The notes below the pieces were generated by a model. The model was given only the letters and a program-made list of their open reading frames with translations, had not been told where the DNA came from and did no database searches. A stretch of DNA of 64,000 nucleotides from Timonella corticicola. Its GTDB lineage: Bacteria > Actinomycetota > Actinomycetes > Actinomycetales > Cellulomonadaceae. Positions 23,855-32,003 of the stretch are shown one piece after another. Where the stretch lies: the NCBI RefSeq assembly GCF_042683685.1, contig NZ_JBHUOP010000001.1, positions 787,110 through 851,109 of the forward strand, in the 5' to 3' direction. A program made the position numbers and the translations under genes. Numbering within the stretch: position 1 is the stretch's first letter; each line of letters begins with the position of its first letter.

Positions 23855-24532
23855 ATGACCGATCCGCAATATGAGCGTTTTGCACCTCAAAATGCTCGAC
23901 GCACCGACGAACCACAGCCGCAGATCTTCCCCGGCGAAACGCTCGGAGGCATTGACCCGCAAGCTCGCTTCGCTCCTCCCACGCCCGCTGTACCGGTTGA
24001 TACACCACCGGTGCCAGCGGATGAACCAGTGATGCCAGCCATACCGGTACACCAAACACCACCCGGCTCACCCAAGGTTCCCTCGCAATTCCCGCCTCCA
24101 TCAACCAAAATCAATCCCCAGTTCAACGCTGCGCAACGCGAGTATGCGGAACTGCTGGCTCAACGGCGTCACAGTATCGACCGCGTGCTACAGCAAGACC
24201 TAGAAAAACTTGAGCGCTTTGAAAATGCAGCCCAGGCCAGGCGCTACAAGACTTCGCTAAATCGCGCACGAGTCGTGTTCTATGTGGGCTGGTTCGCGTG
24301 GGTTCCGTTCGCCTGGTTCATCTCCTCGCACATGCTCAACTTAGCGTTGGCCTTAACCTGTTTCGGGGTCATGATTGTGGTCCCGTGGATAGGCACGGTT
24401 GTTTTCTGGCGTGAGAACAACCGGAGGTACCGCGCCCTTGAGCAGCGTGTGCGGACTCAACCAAGCACCAACCTGGTTGATGAGCGCCATTCAGCCTTCA
24501 CCACCAAGCAGCCACCGATCCGACGCTGGTAA
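23855..24532 (+). CDS. Membrane protein with Pro-rich cytoplasmic N-terminus, function unknown
   Basis: 225 residues. The first ~85 are Pro-rich and disordered (PVDTPPVPADEPVMPAIPVH). Next comes a charged helix (AAQREYAELLAQRRHSIDRV, about 90-135, possible coiled coil), then two membrane helices (VVFYVGWFAWVPFAWFI and LALALTCFGVMIVVPWIGTV) and a basic tail. A GGAGG lies 11 bases before the ATG at 23855. I do not recognise the family. It converges with the P-type ATPase gene with a 39-base gap that shows no good hairpin. Confidence 0.75.
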   Translation: MTDPQYERFAPQNARRTDEPQPQIFPGETLGGIDPQARFAPPTPAVPVDTPPVPADEPVMPAIPVHQTPPGSPKVPSQFPPPSTKINPQFNAAQREYAELLAQRRHSIDRVLQQDLEKLERFENAAQARRYKTSLNRARVVFYVGWFAWVPFAWFISSHMLNLALALTCFGVMIVVPWIGTVVFWRENNRRYRALEQRVRTQPSTNLVDERHSAFTTKQPPIRRW

Positions 24533-24571
24533 CACCCAGCCTGTCTAAGCCGGATAACACCGGGTCCAGCG

Positions 24572-26527
24572 CTACGGCAGACCGGTCAACCGCCAAGCGG
24601 ACACGCCAGGACGTAGGCCGGGGTGGGCGGTGGAGGGCTCGTCGGAAAGCAGGAATCCTCCACTGCGAACGGAACCCGGCCCGCCGAACCTGCCATCCTG
24701 TTTCCGCGAACCGAGTGCGCGCAGTGCAGCGAGGATCGCAACGAGATCCACGATTTCTTGTGTGAGTGCGCCTGCGGTCGCAGGGATGACGCCAAATGCC
24801 GCAATGAGCATGAGCACGACCGAAAGCACGATGCCAACCCAGATACTCTGCCGCGCAATCCGCATCGTGTCCTGTGCGATGTGCACAGCGGCCGCGACCG
24901 GCGCGATATCGTCTGCGAGGACAACGGCGTCAGCGGTTTGGGACGCTGCGGTGGCGCCACGGGCACCCATCGCGATACCCACATCGGCCTTGGCGAGGGC
25001 TGGGGTGTCATTGATACCATCGCCAATCATCACAATTGGCCGTGGCGTTGCCTCCGTGACAATCGCAACCTTGTCGGCGGGTAGGCACTGAGCGTAGACG
25101 GTCTCGATTCCGGCCTGCGCGGCGATGTAGTCGGCGGTGGCGTGCGCGTCACCGGTGACGAGTGCGGTGTGTGCAACACCCAGTTCGCGTAGGTGTTCAA
25201 CCGTGGCCCGAGCTGAAGCCCTGAGCTTGTCACGTGCCACGATGACACCGCCAAATCGCCCGTCAACAGCAACGTAGATGGCAACCTCACCGGGCTGGGT
25301 GTGTGCAGCACGAGCATCTGATGCATGCTCACGCACATATTCGTACTTGCCGACGATCACCTCTCGTCCCTGCAGAACTGCCGTCACGCCGTTGGTCGCC
25401 TCTTCACGGGCGTGATCGCCCGTGAGCAATGGAAGCCTCCTACGTTTCGCGGCTTCCAACACGGCATTTGCGAGGACATGCGAGGAGTATTGTTCGGCGG
25501 AGGCGGCGAGAAGCAGGAGTTCACGTGCGCTCAAAAACTCATCGGCTGGACGCACGTCCACGATTGTGGGGTGTCCTTGCGTCAGGGTTCCAGTCTTGTC
25601 GAAGTAGACCGATTGTGCGCGGGAGAGTTCTTCAAGCACGCCGCCGTTCTTAACGATCACCTTGTTTCGTGCCGCGCGGCTCATACCGCTGATGAACGCA
25701 ACGGGTGCTGCGATGAGAAGCGGGCATGGGGTTGCAAGCACGAGTACCTGGGCAAACCTGGTGGGGTCTCCACTGATGGCCCAGGCTGTTCCCGCAATCG
25801 CGAGTGAGAGGATCGTGAACGGCACGGCAAACCTGTCGGCCAGTCGAACTGTTGGTGCCTGGTCTTCTTCGGCACCCTTGATCAAGTCCACGATCTGCTG
25901 GTACTGGCTGGTTGCCACGGTGTGAGTGGCGGTGACTTCAACTGCTTGCTGCCCGTTGACGGTACCGGAGTAGACAGGATCGCCGGTCGACTTCTCCACG
26001 GGGATCGATTCACCTGTGAGCGTGGACTGGTCGAAGGCAGCGTGCGCAGAAGAGAGCACACCATCGACCGGCGCGACTTCCTTGGGACGGATCAGTACAA
26101 CATCACCAGGTTTGACGTGCTCGGATGGAACTATACGGATACCGTCGCTGGTGACCACTCGGGCCTCACGCGGCGCGTGGTCGAGCAAGTCGGACAGATC
26201 CTTCTTCGCCCGCCTAGAAGCGTAGTCTTCGAGAGCCTCTCCCCCGGTAATCATCAGGATGATGATCATCAAGGCCACGTACTCACCCACCAGCAACGTG
26301 GCGATGATAGCGACGACAGCAAGTATGTCGAGGCCAAATTTTCCGGCGATCATGTCTTTGATCATGCCTACGGCTTGGACGGCGACCACGACAAGTGCGT
26401 ACAACACGAAGATCCAGCGCGTAGATATCTGCTGACCGCTCATGGCCAAGAGCGCACCGAGGAGTCCGATACCGATGGTGGTAACGAGCCATGGGTAGTT
26501 CCGCGAGAGTTCCTGCATCCGTGTCAT
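24572..26527 (-). CDS. Heavy-metal P1B-type ATPase without an N-terminal metal-binding domain
   Basis: 651 residues. Actuator motif DQSTLTGESIPVEK, the intramembrane metal motif ATPCPLLIAAPVAF (TPC type), phosphorylation site VYFDKTGTLTQGHP, and hinge MIGDGINDTPALAKADVGIA. There is no CxxC domain before the first helix. The usual P1B His-Pro pair is His-Val here (SEQYSSHVLANAVL). The metal cannot be read from this: zinc, cadmium, cobalt and manganese are candidates. The C-terminal ~40 residues past the last helix are Gly/Ser/Pro-rich and not typical. A DtxR/IdeR-like palindrome lies upstream (26568-26586). Confidence 0.9.
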   Translation of the reverse strand: MTRMQELSRNYPWLVTTIGIGLLGALLAMSGQQISTRWIFVLYALVVVAVQAVGMIKDMIAGKFGLDILAVVAIIATLLVGEYVALMIIILMITGGEALEDYASRRAKKDLSDLLDHAPREARVVTSDGIRIVPSEHVKPGDVVLIRPKEVAPVDGVLSSAHAAFDQSTLTGESIPVEKSTGDPVYSGTVNGQQAVEVTATHTVATSQYQQIVDLIKGAEEDQAPTVRLADRFAVPFTILSLAIAGTAWAISGDPTRFAQVLVLATPCPLLIAAPVAFISGMSRAARNKVIVKNGGVLEELSRAQSVYFDKTGTLTQGHPTIVDVRPADEFLSARELLLLAASAEQYSSHVLANAVLEAAKRRRLPLLTGDHAREEATNGVTAVLQGREVIVGKYEYVREHASDARAAHTQPGEVAIYVAVDGRFGGVIVARDKLRASARATVEHLRELGVAHTALVTGDAHATADYIAAQAGIETVYAQCLPADKVAIVTEATPRPIVMIGDGINDTPALAKADVGIAMGARGATAASQTADAVVLADDIAPVAAAVHIAQDTMRIARQSIWVGIVLSVVLMLIAAFGVIPATAGALTQEIVDLVAILAALRALGSRKQDGRFGGPGSVRSGGFLLSDEPSTAHPGLRPGVSAWRLTGLP

Positions 26528-26567
26528 ATAAACACCATGCGCCTAGTATGCGACCTAGGCAAGGAAG

Positions 26568-26602
26568 GTAAGCGACACCTAAATGGCTTAATTCAGCCAT
26601 TT
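26568..26602 (-). promoter_or_regulatory. Possible metal-regulator operator of the P1B-ATPase
   Basis: The segment ggtaagcgacaccta is a dyad (AGGT...ACCT) agreeing with 13 of 19 positions of the DtxR/IdeR box consensus by hand alignment. An adjacent perfect 8-base palindrome spans 26581-26602. Both lie 40-75 bases before the ATPase start, where a -35 (TTACCT) could be placed. The regulator is not encoded here. Confidence 0.35.
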
Positions 26603-26769
26603 CTAAAGTATGGCTCGCCTAAATCAGACGACCCTAAGAACCACGGGATTCGTGGTGTTTCGGACTCTGACGGAAGTAGCGTCATGAAATTTTCTCAAGC
26701 TCTCGTTGAGTGGATTTCACCCTCGCGCACTTCCCATCGAACGCTACTGGGCGCGCTCCACCCAGCCGC

Positions 26770-26825
26770 GTGGTGATTTTCCGGAATCAAGTCCCAAGAA
26801 AAAACACCTTCATCCCGGAAAATCA
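26770..26825. terminator. 13-base perfect inverted repeat after the NrtR-like gene
   Basis: Arms ggtgattttccgg (26770-26782) and ccggaaaatcacc (26813-26825), spacer 30 bases, 40 bases past the stop of the NrtR-like gene. No T-run; it could be a terminator or an operator. The spacer contains aagaaaaaacacct, similar to the arms of the palindromic elements at 22.5 and 23.7 kb. Confidence 0.45.
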
Positions 26826-26865
26826 CCGTGTTCTGTCCAGGCACACAGGATCGGGAGGGGCGATA

Positions 26866-27513
26866 CTAACTCAACGGTTTACGCGTGTAGGTTTGGGCAG
26901 GTTTACCGAGTCGCCCCTGGGTGACTTCACCAGTTGCGACAAGGCGCGGAAGCATTCGCCTGCGGAACGAGTCCTTCAGGATCACCCTGTTGGCAACAGT
27001 CTGATGAAGTGCCCGCAGGTCAAGCAGCGTCACCTCGTCAGATTCCAGGAACCAATATGGGTCGGGCCGCAATTGATATTCACGTCGTAGGAATCCAGTC
27101 GCATGCTCCACAATCTCGCGATCCGGTTGAACGATGCGCTGCGCAATCTCCGATTCCACCGGAACCACGCGAAAGTCCTCCGTGAGGTCGATACTGTCGT
27201 ATGGGAAGGCCGCCAGATAGGAGACTGTCAGTGCCCAACCGTCCTCGGGGCGTTCAAATACCTGAAGTTGCTGAAACGTGGTTGGCCCCGCGTTCAATCC
27301 CGACTCTGATGAACCCCCGCCTTCGGATTCTGAGGATTGCACCGTATACAATGCCCGGCGCGCGGCGTGTTTGAGGCGCTCCCCTGAGCCAACCTCCGCA
27401 CGGGGGAGCATCAGTAGACCCTCTGCTTCACACAGAATCACAGCAAGTTTCTGCTCGGGGGTCACGGTAAGAGCAGCCATTGCCACGGCAACGGTTGGCC
27501 CCTGTCTGGGCAT
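26866..27513 (-). CDS. NrtR-like Nudix-fold transcriptional regulator
   Basis: About 215 residues from ATG 27513 (MPRQGPTVAVAMAALTVTPE). The N-terminal part is a Nudix-like domain, but the Nudix box is broken: where Gx5Ex7REUxEE is expected there is EVGSGERLKHAARRALYTVQ, so hydrolase activity is unlikely. The C-terminal ~75 residues are a winged helix (LHQTVANRVILKDSFRRRML ... GEVTQGRLGKPAQTYTRKPL), as in NrtR, which senses ADP-ribose and controls NAD genes. A Gly/Ser-rich loop (SESEGGGSSESG) interrupts the Nudix part. Next to asparaginase and aspA, it may tie aspartate supply to NAD; that is inference. Confidence 0.75.
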   Translation of the reverse strand: MPRQGPTVAVAMAALTVTPEQKLAVILCEAEGLLMLPRAEVGSGERLKHAARRALYTVQSSESEGGGSSESGLNAGPTTFQQLQVFERPEDGWALTVSYLAAFPYDSIDLTEDFRVVPVESEIAQRIVQPDREIVEHATGFLRREYQLRPDPYWFLESDEVTLLDLRALHQTVANRVILKDSFRRRMLPRLVATGEVTQGRLGKPAQTYTRKPLS

Positions 27514-27669
27514 ATTTGTGCTGTCCACGCGACGATGACCTTTCGAGAAAATTGTCCAAGGCGAGTTTGCGCGCTTTTGCGCTAATGATACACCTGTTCG
27601 ATCCCGATCGTAATTTTGGCCGAAAACGCGCATCTCAGCGCCTTTGACTAGAGTCCTGGAAGGCACTCG

Positions 27670-28635
27670 TCAGAACAGCGCTGCGACCTCTCCAACTTGT
27701 TCGCCATGTCCCAAAACCGTGGGCCAGTGTTTCTCGGTCAGTTCCTTGTCCGTATGTCCAAGGAGTTCAAGTACCCGGAGCGTCGCAGCAGTGCGACCAC
27801 GTGCTCCCCCATCAGAGATCTTGAGTGCAAATGCACGTCCGTCAGCAAATGCACCCACCTGAACAGCCTCTGCCCCATCTTTTGTGATGAGCCTAGGGAA
27901 CGCGCGCATCATGTCCGTGACATCACGATCGGTTCCACCAACAAGCTCTGGGCGACTGCTTATTGCCGTGTACACGACGGCTTCGGCGGAATCTGGTGCG
28001 TTCTGCGCGGTCGTTGCAATATGAGCGAATCCCCGAACCATCGCATCCAACGACAGATAGAACAACGGAGCCCCACAGCCGTCGATCGTGACGTTACTGG
28101 CCGCTTCTCCACAGACCTCTTCGATAGTCGCTCGAATCTGGCGTTGTAGTGGGTGCTGTGGATCGAGATAGTCCTCAAGCGACCAGCCATTGATCACACA
28201 CGTCGCGAGCATCGCAGCGTGTTTCCCCGAGCAGTTTTGCTGCAACGAGCTCTTCTCGTTCCCAGCCTTGATTGCCGCGGGGTGAGCATGCACGCCGATA
28301 GGAAGGTCTGGGGTGTTCTGCAGGTGTGCTTCGGTGAGGCCGTGCGCGTGCAGTACGCTGAGCGCGGTGTCCAGATGGAACTGCTCACCGGAGTGGCTCG
28401 CGCATGCAAGTGCAACCTGTTCCTCGGTCCCAGTGAAACCAGCACGCACCATCGCCAGAGCTTGAAGGGGCTTGAGTGAGGACCGCGCATACATCGGTGC
28501 ACCAGGACCACCAATACGGGTGATCTGGCTGCCATCAGTTGCGATAACGGTCAGTGACCCATAGTGGACGGATTCGATGACGCCTCCGCGGGAAACGGAA
28601 ACAAGTGGCTGGTGTTCTGGTAACTGCGTGTTCAC
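27670..28635 (-). CDS. L-asparaginase, Rhizobium etli (type III / asparaginase II Pfam) family
   Basis: About 321 residues. Start chosen at the GTG of 28635 because GAGAGGA lies nine bases upstream; a longer GTG start exists at 28662. Family motifs: MYARSSLKPLQALAMV, CASHSGE, QQNCSGKHAAMLA with the Cys and Lys known from the R. etli enzyme, NVTIDGCGAPLF with the second zinc-site Cys, and ISDGGARGRTAAT. There is no signal peptide, so it is cytoplasmic. It hydrolyses asparagine to aspartate and ammonia. Together with aspA next door it would take asparagine to fumarate. Confidence 0.9.
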   Translation of the reverse strand: MNTQLPEHQPLVSVSRGGVIESVHYGSLTVIATDGSQITRIGGPGAPMYARSSLKPLQALAMVRAGFTGTEEQVALACASHSGEQFHLDTALSVLHAHGLTEAHLQNTPDLPIGVHAHPAAIKAGNEKSSLQQNCSGKHAAMLATCVINGWSLEDYLDPQHPLQRQIRATIEEVCGEAASNVTIDGCGAPLFYLSLDAMVRGFAHIATTAQNAPDSAEAVVYTAISSRPELVGGTDRDVTDMMRAFPRLITKDGAEAVQVGAFADGRAFALKISDGGARGRTAATLRVLELLGHTDKELTEKHWPTVLGHGEQVGEVAALF

Positions 28636-28782
28636 AATTCCACATCCTCTCACCGCAGCCACCGGCTAGGCGCACCAGGCGGGTGCCGTTTTGGCCACAT
28701 TAAAGTAGTCGCACTCGCACAGTTAGGAAGTTCCTGCTTGGCGACGATTCCACACCTCATCACGCAATCATCTGACCCAGCC

Positions 28783-28801
28783 TCGCTGGGTCGGGCCGGG
28801 T
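28783..28801. terminator. Short hairpin downstream of aspA
   Basis: gacccag / ctgggtc with a 5-base loop in the 237-base gap between aspA and the asparaginase gene, about 72 bases past the aspA stop. No clear T-run. The two genes could be one transcript or two. Confidence 0.4.
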
Positions 28802-28872
28802 GTGGGTGACTGGCCAGTTCGTCGCAAATCCCGCACGTCAATCAGTGAAGCCTCCAAACGTGACGTGTGCGC

Positions 28873-30327
28873 CTACGGCTGTGGCTCCTCAAACAGTTGT
28901 TCCTTGCTTACCTGCGCGCGTTCCTCGGCGTCTCCAACACGTGGCCGAAGATTTGCTAGCCGCTCTGGGCTGAGCACCAGATCAAGTTCGGCTTGGGTCA
29001 TGAGCCCGCGTTCCCGGACAATCTCGGCGACTCCCCTCCCCGATGCCAAAGCTTCGGCAGCGATCGAGGTGGCCACCGAGTATCCGAGTAGCGGGTTGAG
29101 GGCGGTCGCCAGACCGATCGACTGCTCGACCATGCCGCGCAGCCGTTCCTGGTTGGCGCTAATACCGGAAACGCACCGGTCTGCGAGCGTGTGGCAGGCG
29201 GCGGTGAGGTGCGCAATTCCCGAATCGAGTTTATGGAAGATGATGGGCTCGAATGCGTTGAGCTGCAGTTGCCCGGCTTCGGCTGCCATGGAGATGGTGA
29301 CGTCATTGCCAATCACCTCATAGGCGACCTGGCTGACCACCTCCGGGATGACCGGATTGACCTTACCCGGCATGATCGAGGACCCAGCTTGCATTGCGGG
29401 AAGGTTGATCTCGCCAAACCCGGCGCGTGGCCCCGAGGACAGCAAACGCAGGTCGTTGCAGATCTTGGAGAGTTTTACCGCTACTCGTTTAAGCGTTCCT
29501 GACAGCTGTACGAACGACCCGACATCCTGCGTTGCCTCGACGAGGTCCGCCGCGGTCACAACGTTGAATCCGCTGACCGCGCTGAGGTAGTTGGCTGCGA
29601 GCGCCGCATATCCGTGTGGTGCGTTGATGCCGGTTCCGATGGCGGTTGCGCCGAGGTTGATTTCGGTGAGGAGGGTTGCGACTTCGTCGATGCGGGCGCG
29701 GTCTTCGCCGATCATGATGGCGAAGGCTTTGAACTCCTGTCCGAGGGTCATGGGGACGGCGTCTTGGAGTTGGGTGCGCCCCATTTTGAGGATGGTGTAG
29801 AACTGGTCAGCTTTTTCTTCGAAGGTGTTTTCGAGGTGGCGCATTGCTGCTTTGAGGTCTTCGATGGAGTAGAGCAGCGAGACTTTGAGGGCGGTTGGGT
29901 AGGCGTCGTTGGTGGATTGGGAGAGGTTGACGTGGTCGTTGGGGTTGATGATGTCGTAGCGGGCTCGTTCGTGTCCGGTGATTTCGAGGGCTAGGTTGGC
30001 TATGACTTCGTTGGCGTTCATGTTGGTGGAGGTTCCGGCTCCGCCTTGGATGACGTCGACGATGAATTGGTCGTGGTGTTCGCCGTCGATGATGCGTTGG
30101 CAGGCTCCGATGATGGCGCTTGCGATGGCGGGGTCGAGGTCCCCCAGCTCGGCGTTGGATTGGGCGCAGGCCATTTTGACTGCGGCGAGTCCTTTGATGA
30201 GGTTGGGGTGGTGCGAGATGGGGGTTCCCGTGATGGGGAAGTTTTCGACGGCTCGTAGGGTTTGGATGCCCCAGTAGACGTTTGCGGGGATGTCTCGGTA
30301 GCCGAGGAGGTCTTTCTCCTGTCGCAC
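28873..30327 (-). CDS. aspA: Aspartate ammonia-lyase
   Basis: 484 residues starting MRQEKDLLGYRDIPANVYWG, close to aspartases (EEDLLG...VPADAYYG) rather than fumarases. The lyase signature GSSIMPGKVNPVIPEVV is intact, as are NLSQSTNDAYPTALK and GRTQLQDAVPMTLGQEF. It converts aspartate to fumarate and ammonia. The first half of the gene (29640-30327) shows strong strand asymmetry (plus strand rich in G and T), unlike the second half; the same pattern continues into the next gene upstream. It ends with an acidic tail. Likely catabolic with the asparaginase. Confidence 0.95.
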   Translation of the reverse strand: MRQEKDLLGYRDIPANVYWGIQTLRAVENFPITGTPISHHPNLIKGLAAVKMACAQSNAELGDLDPAIASAIIGACQRIIDGEHHDQFIVDVIQGGAGTSTNMNANEVIANLALEITGHERARYDIINPNDHVNLSQSTNDAYPTALKVSLLYSIEDLKAAMRHLENTFEEKADQFYTILKMGRTQLQDAVPMTLGQEFKAFAIMIGEDRARIDEVATLLTEINLGATAIGTGINAPHGYAALAANYLSAVSGFNVVTAADLVEATQDVGSFVQLSGTLKRVAVKLSKICNDLRLLSSGPRAGFGEINLPAMQAGSSIMPGKVNPVIPEVVSQVAYEVIGNDVTISMAAEAGQLQLNAFEPIIFHKLDSGIAHLTAACHTLADRCVSGISANQERLRGMVEQSIGLATALNPLLGYSVATSIAAEALASGRGVAEIVRERGLMTQAELDLVLSPERLANLRPRVGDAEERAQVSKEQLFEEPQP

Positions 30328-30400
30328 TGTTTTGCTCCTTGTTTTCCGGTGTCTCTTTTATTCTGACAGCCGCAGTGCGTTTCGGCTTGTTGTCCTCTGG

Positions 30401-31852
30401 TTAGTGGCTGGTTTTTGTCCGTGTGCGGTAGCGGTGTGTGGCCCAGGTGAGGAGCAGGGTGGTTGTGATACCGATGGCGATGCCTGTGGCGAGTTTGATG
30501 TGTCCGTAGTTGGCGATGCCTTCGCGCAGGAGTGTTTGGTGGTGGCTTACTTCGAGGGTGTTGGCTCCTGTGAGTGCTCGGTTGTGTGGGTCTTGTTTGA
30601 TTCGGGTGAGTTCTTCGATGATGGCGTTGCTGTATTGGGTTGTGGCGAGGTAGGTGTCGGCGCTCATGGTGTAGCCGTCGAGGTAGGTTCTTGCCCAGCT
30701 TTCGAGGGCGTAGATGGTGTGGTCGGCTTGGTAGGTGTAATAGCCGGGTGCGCCGTTGGCGCTGATGAGGATGAGTGGGGCGGTGTAGGTGCTGCTTGGC
30801 GACGAGTAGTCGGCTTCGAACAGGTGGGTCAGTTCGAGAGGTGGCTGGTGTGTGTCGGGTTGTGGGGCGGCTGTTTGGGCGCATTGGTAGTAGTTACTGA
30901 GGGCTGAGTCGATGATGAGCTGGGCGCAGTAGGTGTGAACCTCTGGGTCCCAGGTTGGGGTGTCGGTGAGGGTGAGCCAGGTGTTTGGTTCGCCGTTCAT
31001 GGCGTTTATGTCTGGCGCGGTTTCGTATGCGAGGGGTATGACGTGGGCTATTTCTACGGTGTTTGTGCCGTCGAGTGTCATCCCTACTGATCCTGTATAG
31101 GCTTCGTTGATGAGTTTGGGTGCCTGGTTGGTGAACCAGTCGGTCACGTACTTGGGTGCTTCGAGTGGGAGTTGCCCGACGGAGAGTAGCCAGGTTCCGA
31201 AGGTATCTGCGGGTGCGTGTGGTGTGCCGAATAGTGCGAGGGCTTTGTCGTTGAGGGCGTGGACTTTGCCGCCGTTCGAGTTTTCGGGTGGGCTTTCGGT
31301 GAATAGTGCACCTTGGTAGGTGACGAGTAGTTTGGGTTGTCCAGTGTAGCCGGTGTTTTCGCGTTCAATGGTGACGATGTGTGGGGCGGTTGTTCCTTGA
31401 CTGGCTTCCCCGGCCTCGGAGACGGTCACTGCGGTGCACAGGTAGTCGTCTGCGAGCGCCACTGGGTTTTCAGTGTTTGTTGGGGTCTGACTCTGCATTG
31501 AAGTCTGACCCTGTATTGAGGTGTCATCTTCTGGGTGGTGTGTGATGGGTGCGCAATAGACGCCATCGCCTCGATACAGTGCGCCGAATGAGTCTGGGTA
31601 CGTCTCGAGGAAGGACATACTTGAGGTGTCGAGGACGTAGTGTGGGATAGGGGTGCCCAGCACACCCGAGCGGTCCGACTCGTCGACAAGCCGACTGGAA
31701 TTCTCCGCAAACCAAGTGGTGACTTGTGCTGGGACCTCGGTGGGGTCGGACAGGGACAGTGCTCCTGCGGGTGGTGCTGCCGCGATAGCGGCGGTAGCCG
31801 CACAGGTGGCGATGAGGCCTGCTGCGAGTGTCTTAATGATTGATCGTGTCAT
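30401..31852 (-). CDS. Secreted, C-terminally anchored protein with two related domains, function unknown
   Basis: 483 residues. A Sec signal peptide (IIKTLAAGLIATCAATAAIA, then APPAGALS) and a final membrane helix (LATGIAIGITTTLLLTWATH) with a basic tail place it on the outer face of the membrane. Two segments look related: PAQVTTWFAENSSRLVDESD near residue 42 and PKYVTDWFTNQAPKLINEAY near 235, each followed by G-rich turns and a hydrophobic strand and each with a cysteine pair, suggesting an internal duplication. I do not recognise the fold. The gene is unusually rich in A/C codons on its sense strand. It is divergent from the NYN gene. Confidence 0.75.
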   Translation of the reverse strand: MTRSIIKTLAAGLIATCAATAAIAAAPPAGALSLSDPTEVPAQVTTWFAENSSRLVDESDRSGVLGTPIPHYVLDTSSMSFLETYPDSFGALYRGDGVYCAPITHHPEDDTSIQGQTSMQSQTPTNTENPVALADDYLCTAVTVSEAGEASQGTTAPHIVTIERENTGYTGQPKLLVTYQGALFTESPPENSNGGKVHALNDKALALFGTPHAPADTFGTWLLSVGQLPLEAPKYVTDWFTNQAPKLINEAYTGSVGMTLDGTNTVEIAHVIPLAYETAPDINAMNGEPNTWLTLTDTPTWDPEVHTYCAQLIIDSALSNYYQCAQTAAPQPDTHQPPLELTHLFEADYSSPSSTYTAPLILISANGAPGYYTYQADHTIYALESWARTYLDGYTMSADTYLATTQYSNAIIEELTRIKQDPHNRALTGANTLEVSHHQTLLREGIANYGHIKLATGIAIGITTTLLLTWATHRYRTRTKTSH

Positions 31853-32003
31853 GACGCTAGCCTTCCTTGAACCCAGCCGTACGTGAAGATTGTGTGTGAC
31901 TGATAGCGGACTTTACAGTCGCAGTGGCGGATTTCTGTGTAATTGCGTGGTGCTACCTCCCCGAATGCAGCGGGCTTCCAACTTCACCACGTAACATTGC
32001 GAC

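Larger units (their letters stand above)
26528..26865. other. Gene-free 338-base stretch upstream of the P1B-ATPase
   Basis: Contains the ATPase promoter with repeated GCGAC(A)CCTA-like motifs, an 8-base palindrome (aaatggct...agccattt, 26581-26602), and on the far side a 13-base perfect inverted repeat that probably ends the NrtR-like gene. No convincing coding frame. Confidence 0.65.

Noticed and set aside
30018..30884. Open minus-strand frame with Pro/Arg/His-rich sequence overlapping aspA and the secreted protein gene
   Set aside because: A by-product of the skewed base composition; overlaps two real genes in another frame and has no ribosome site.
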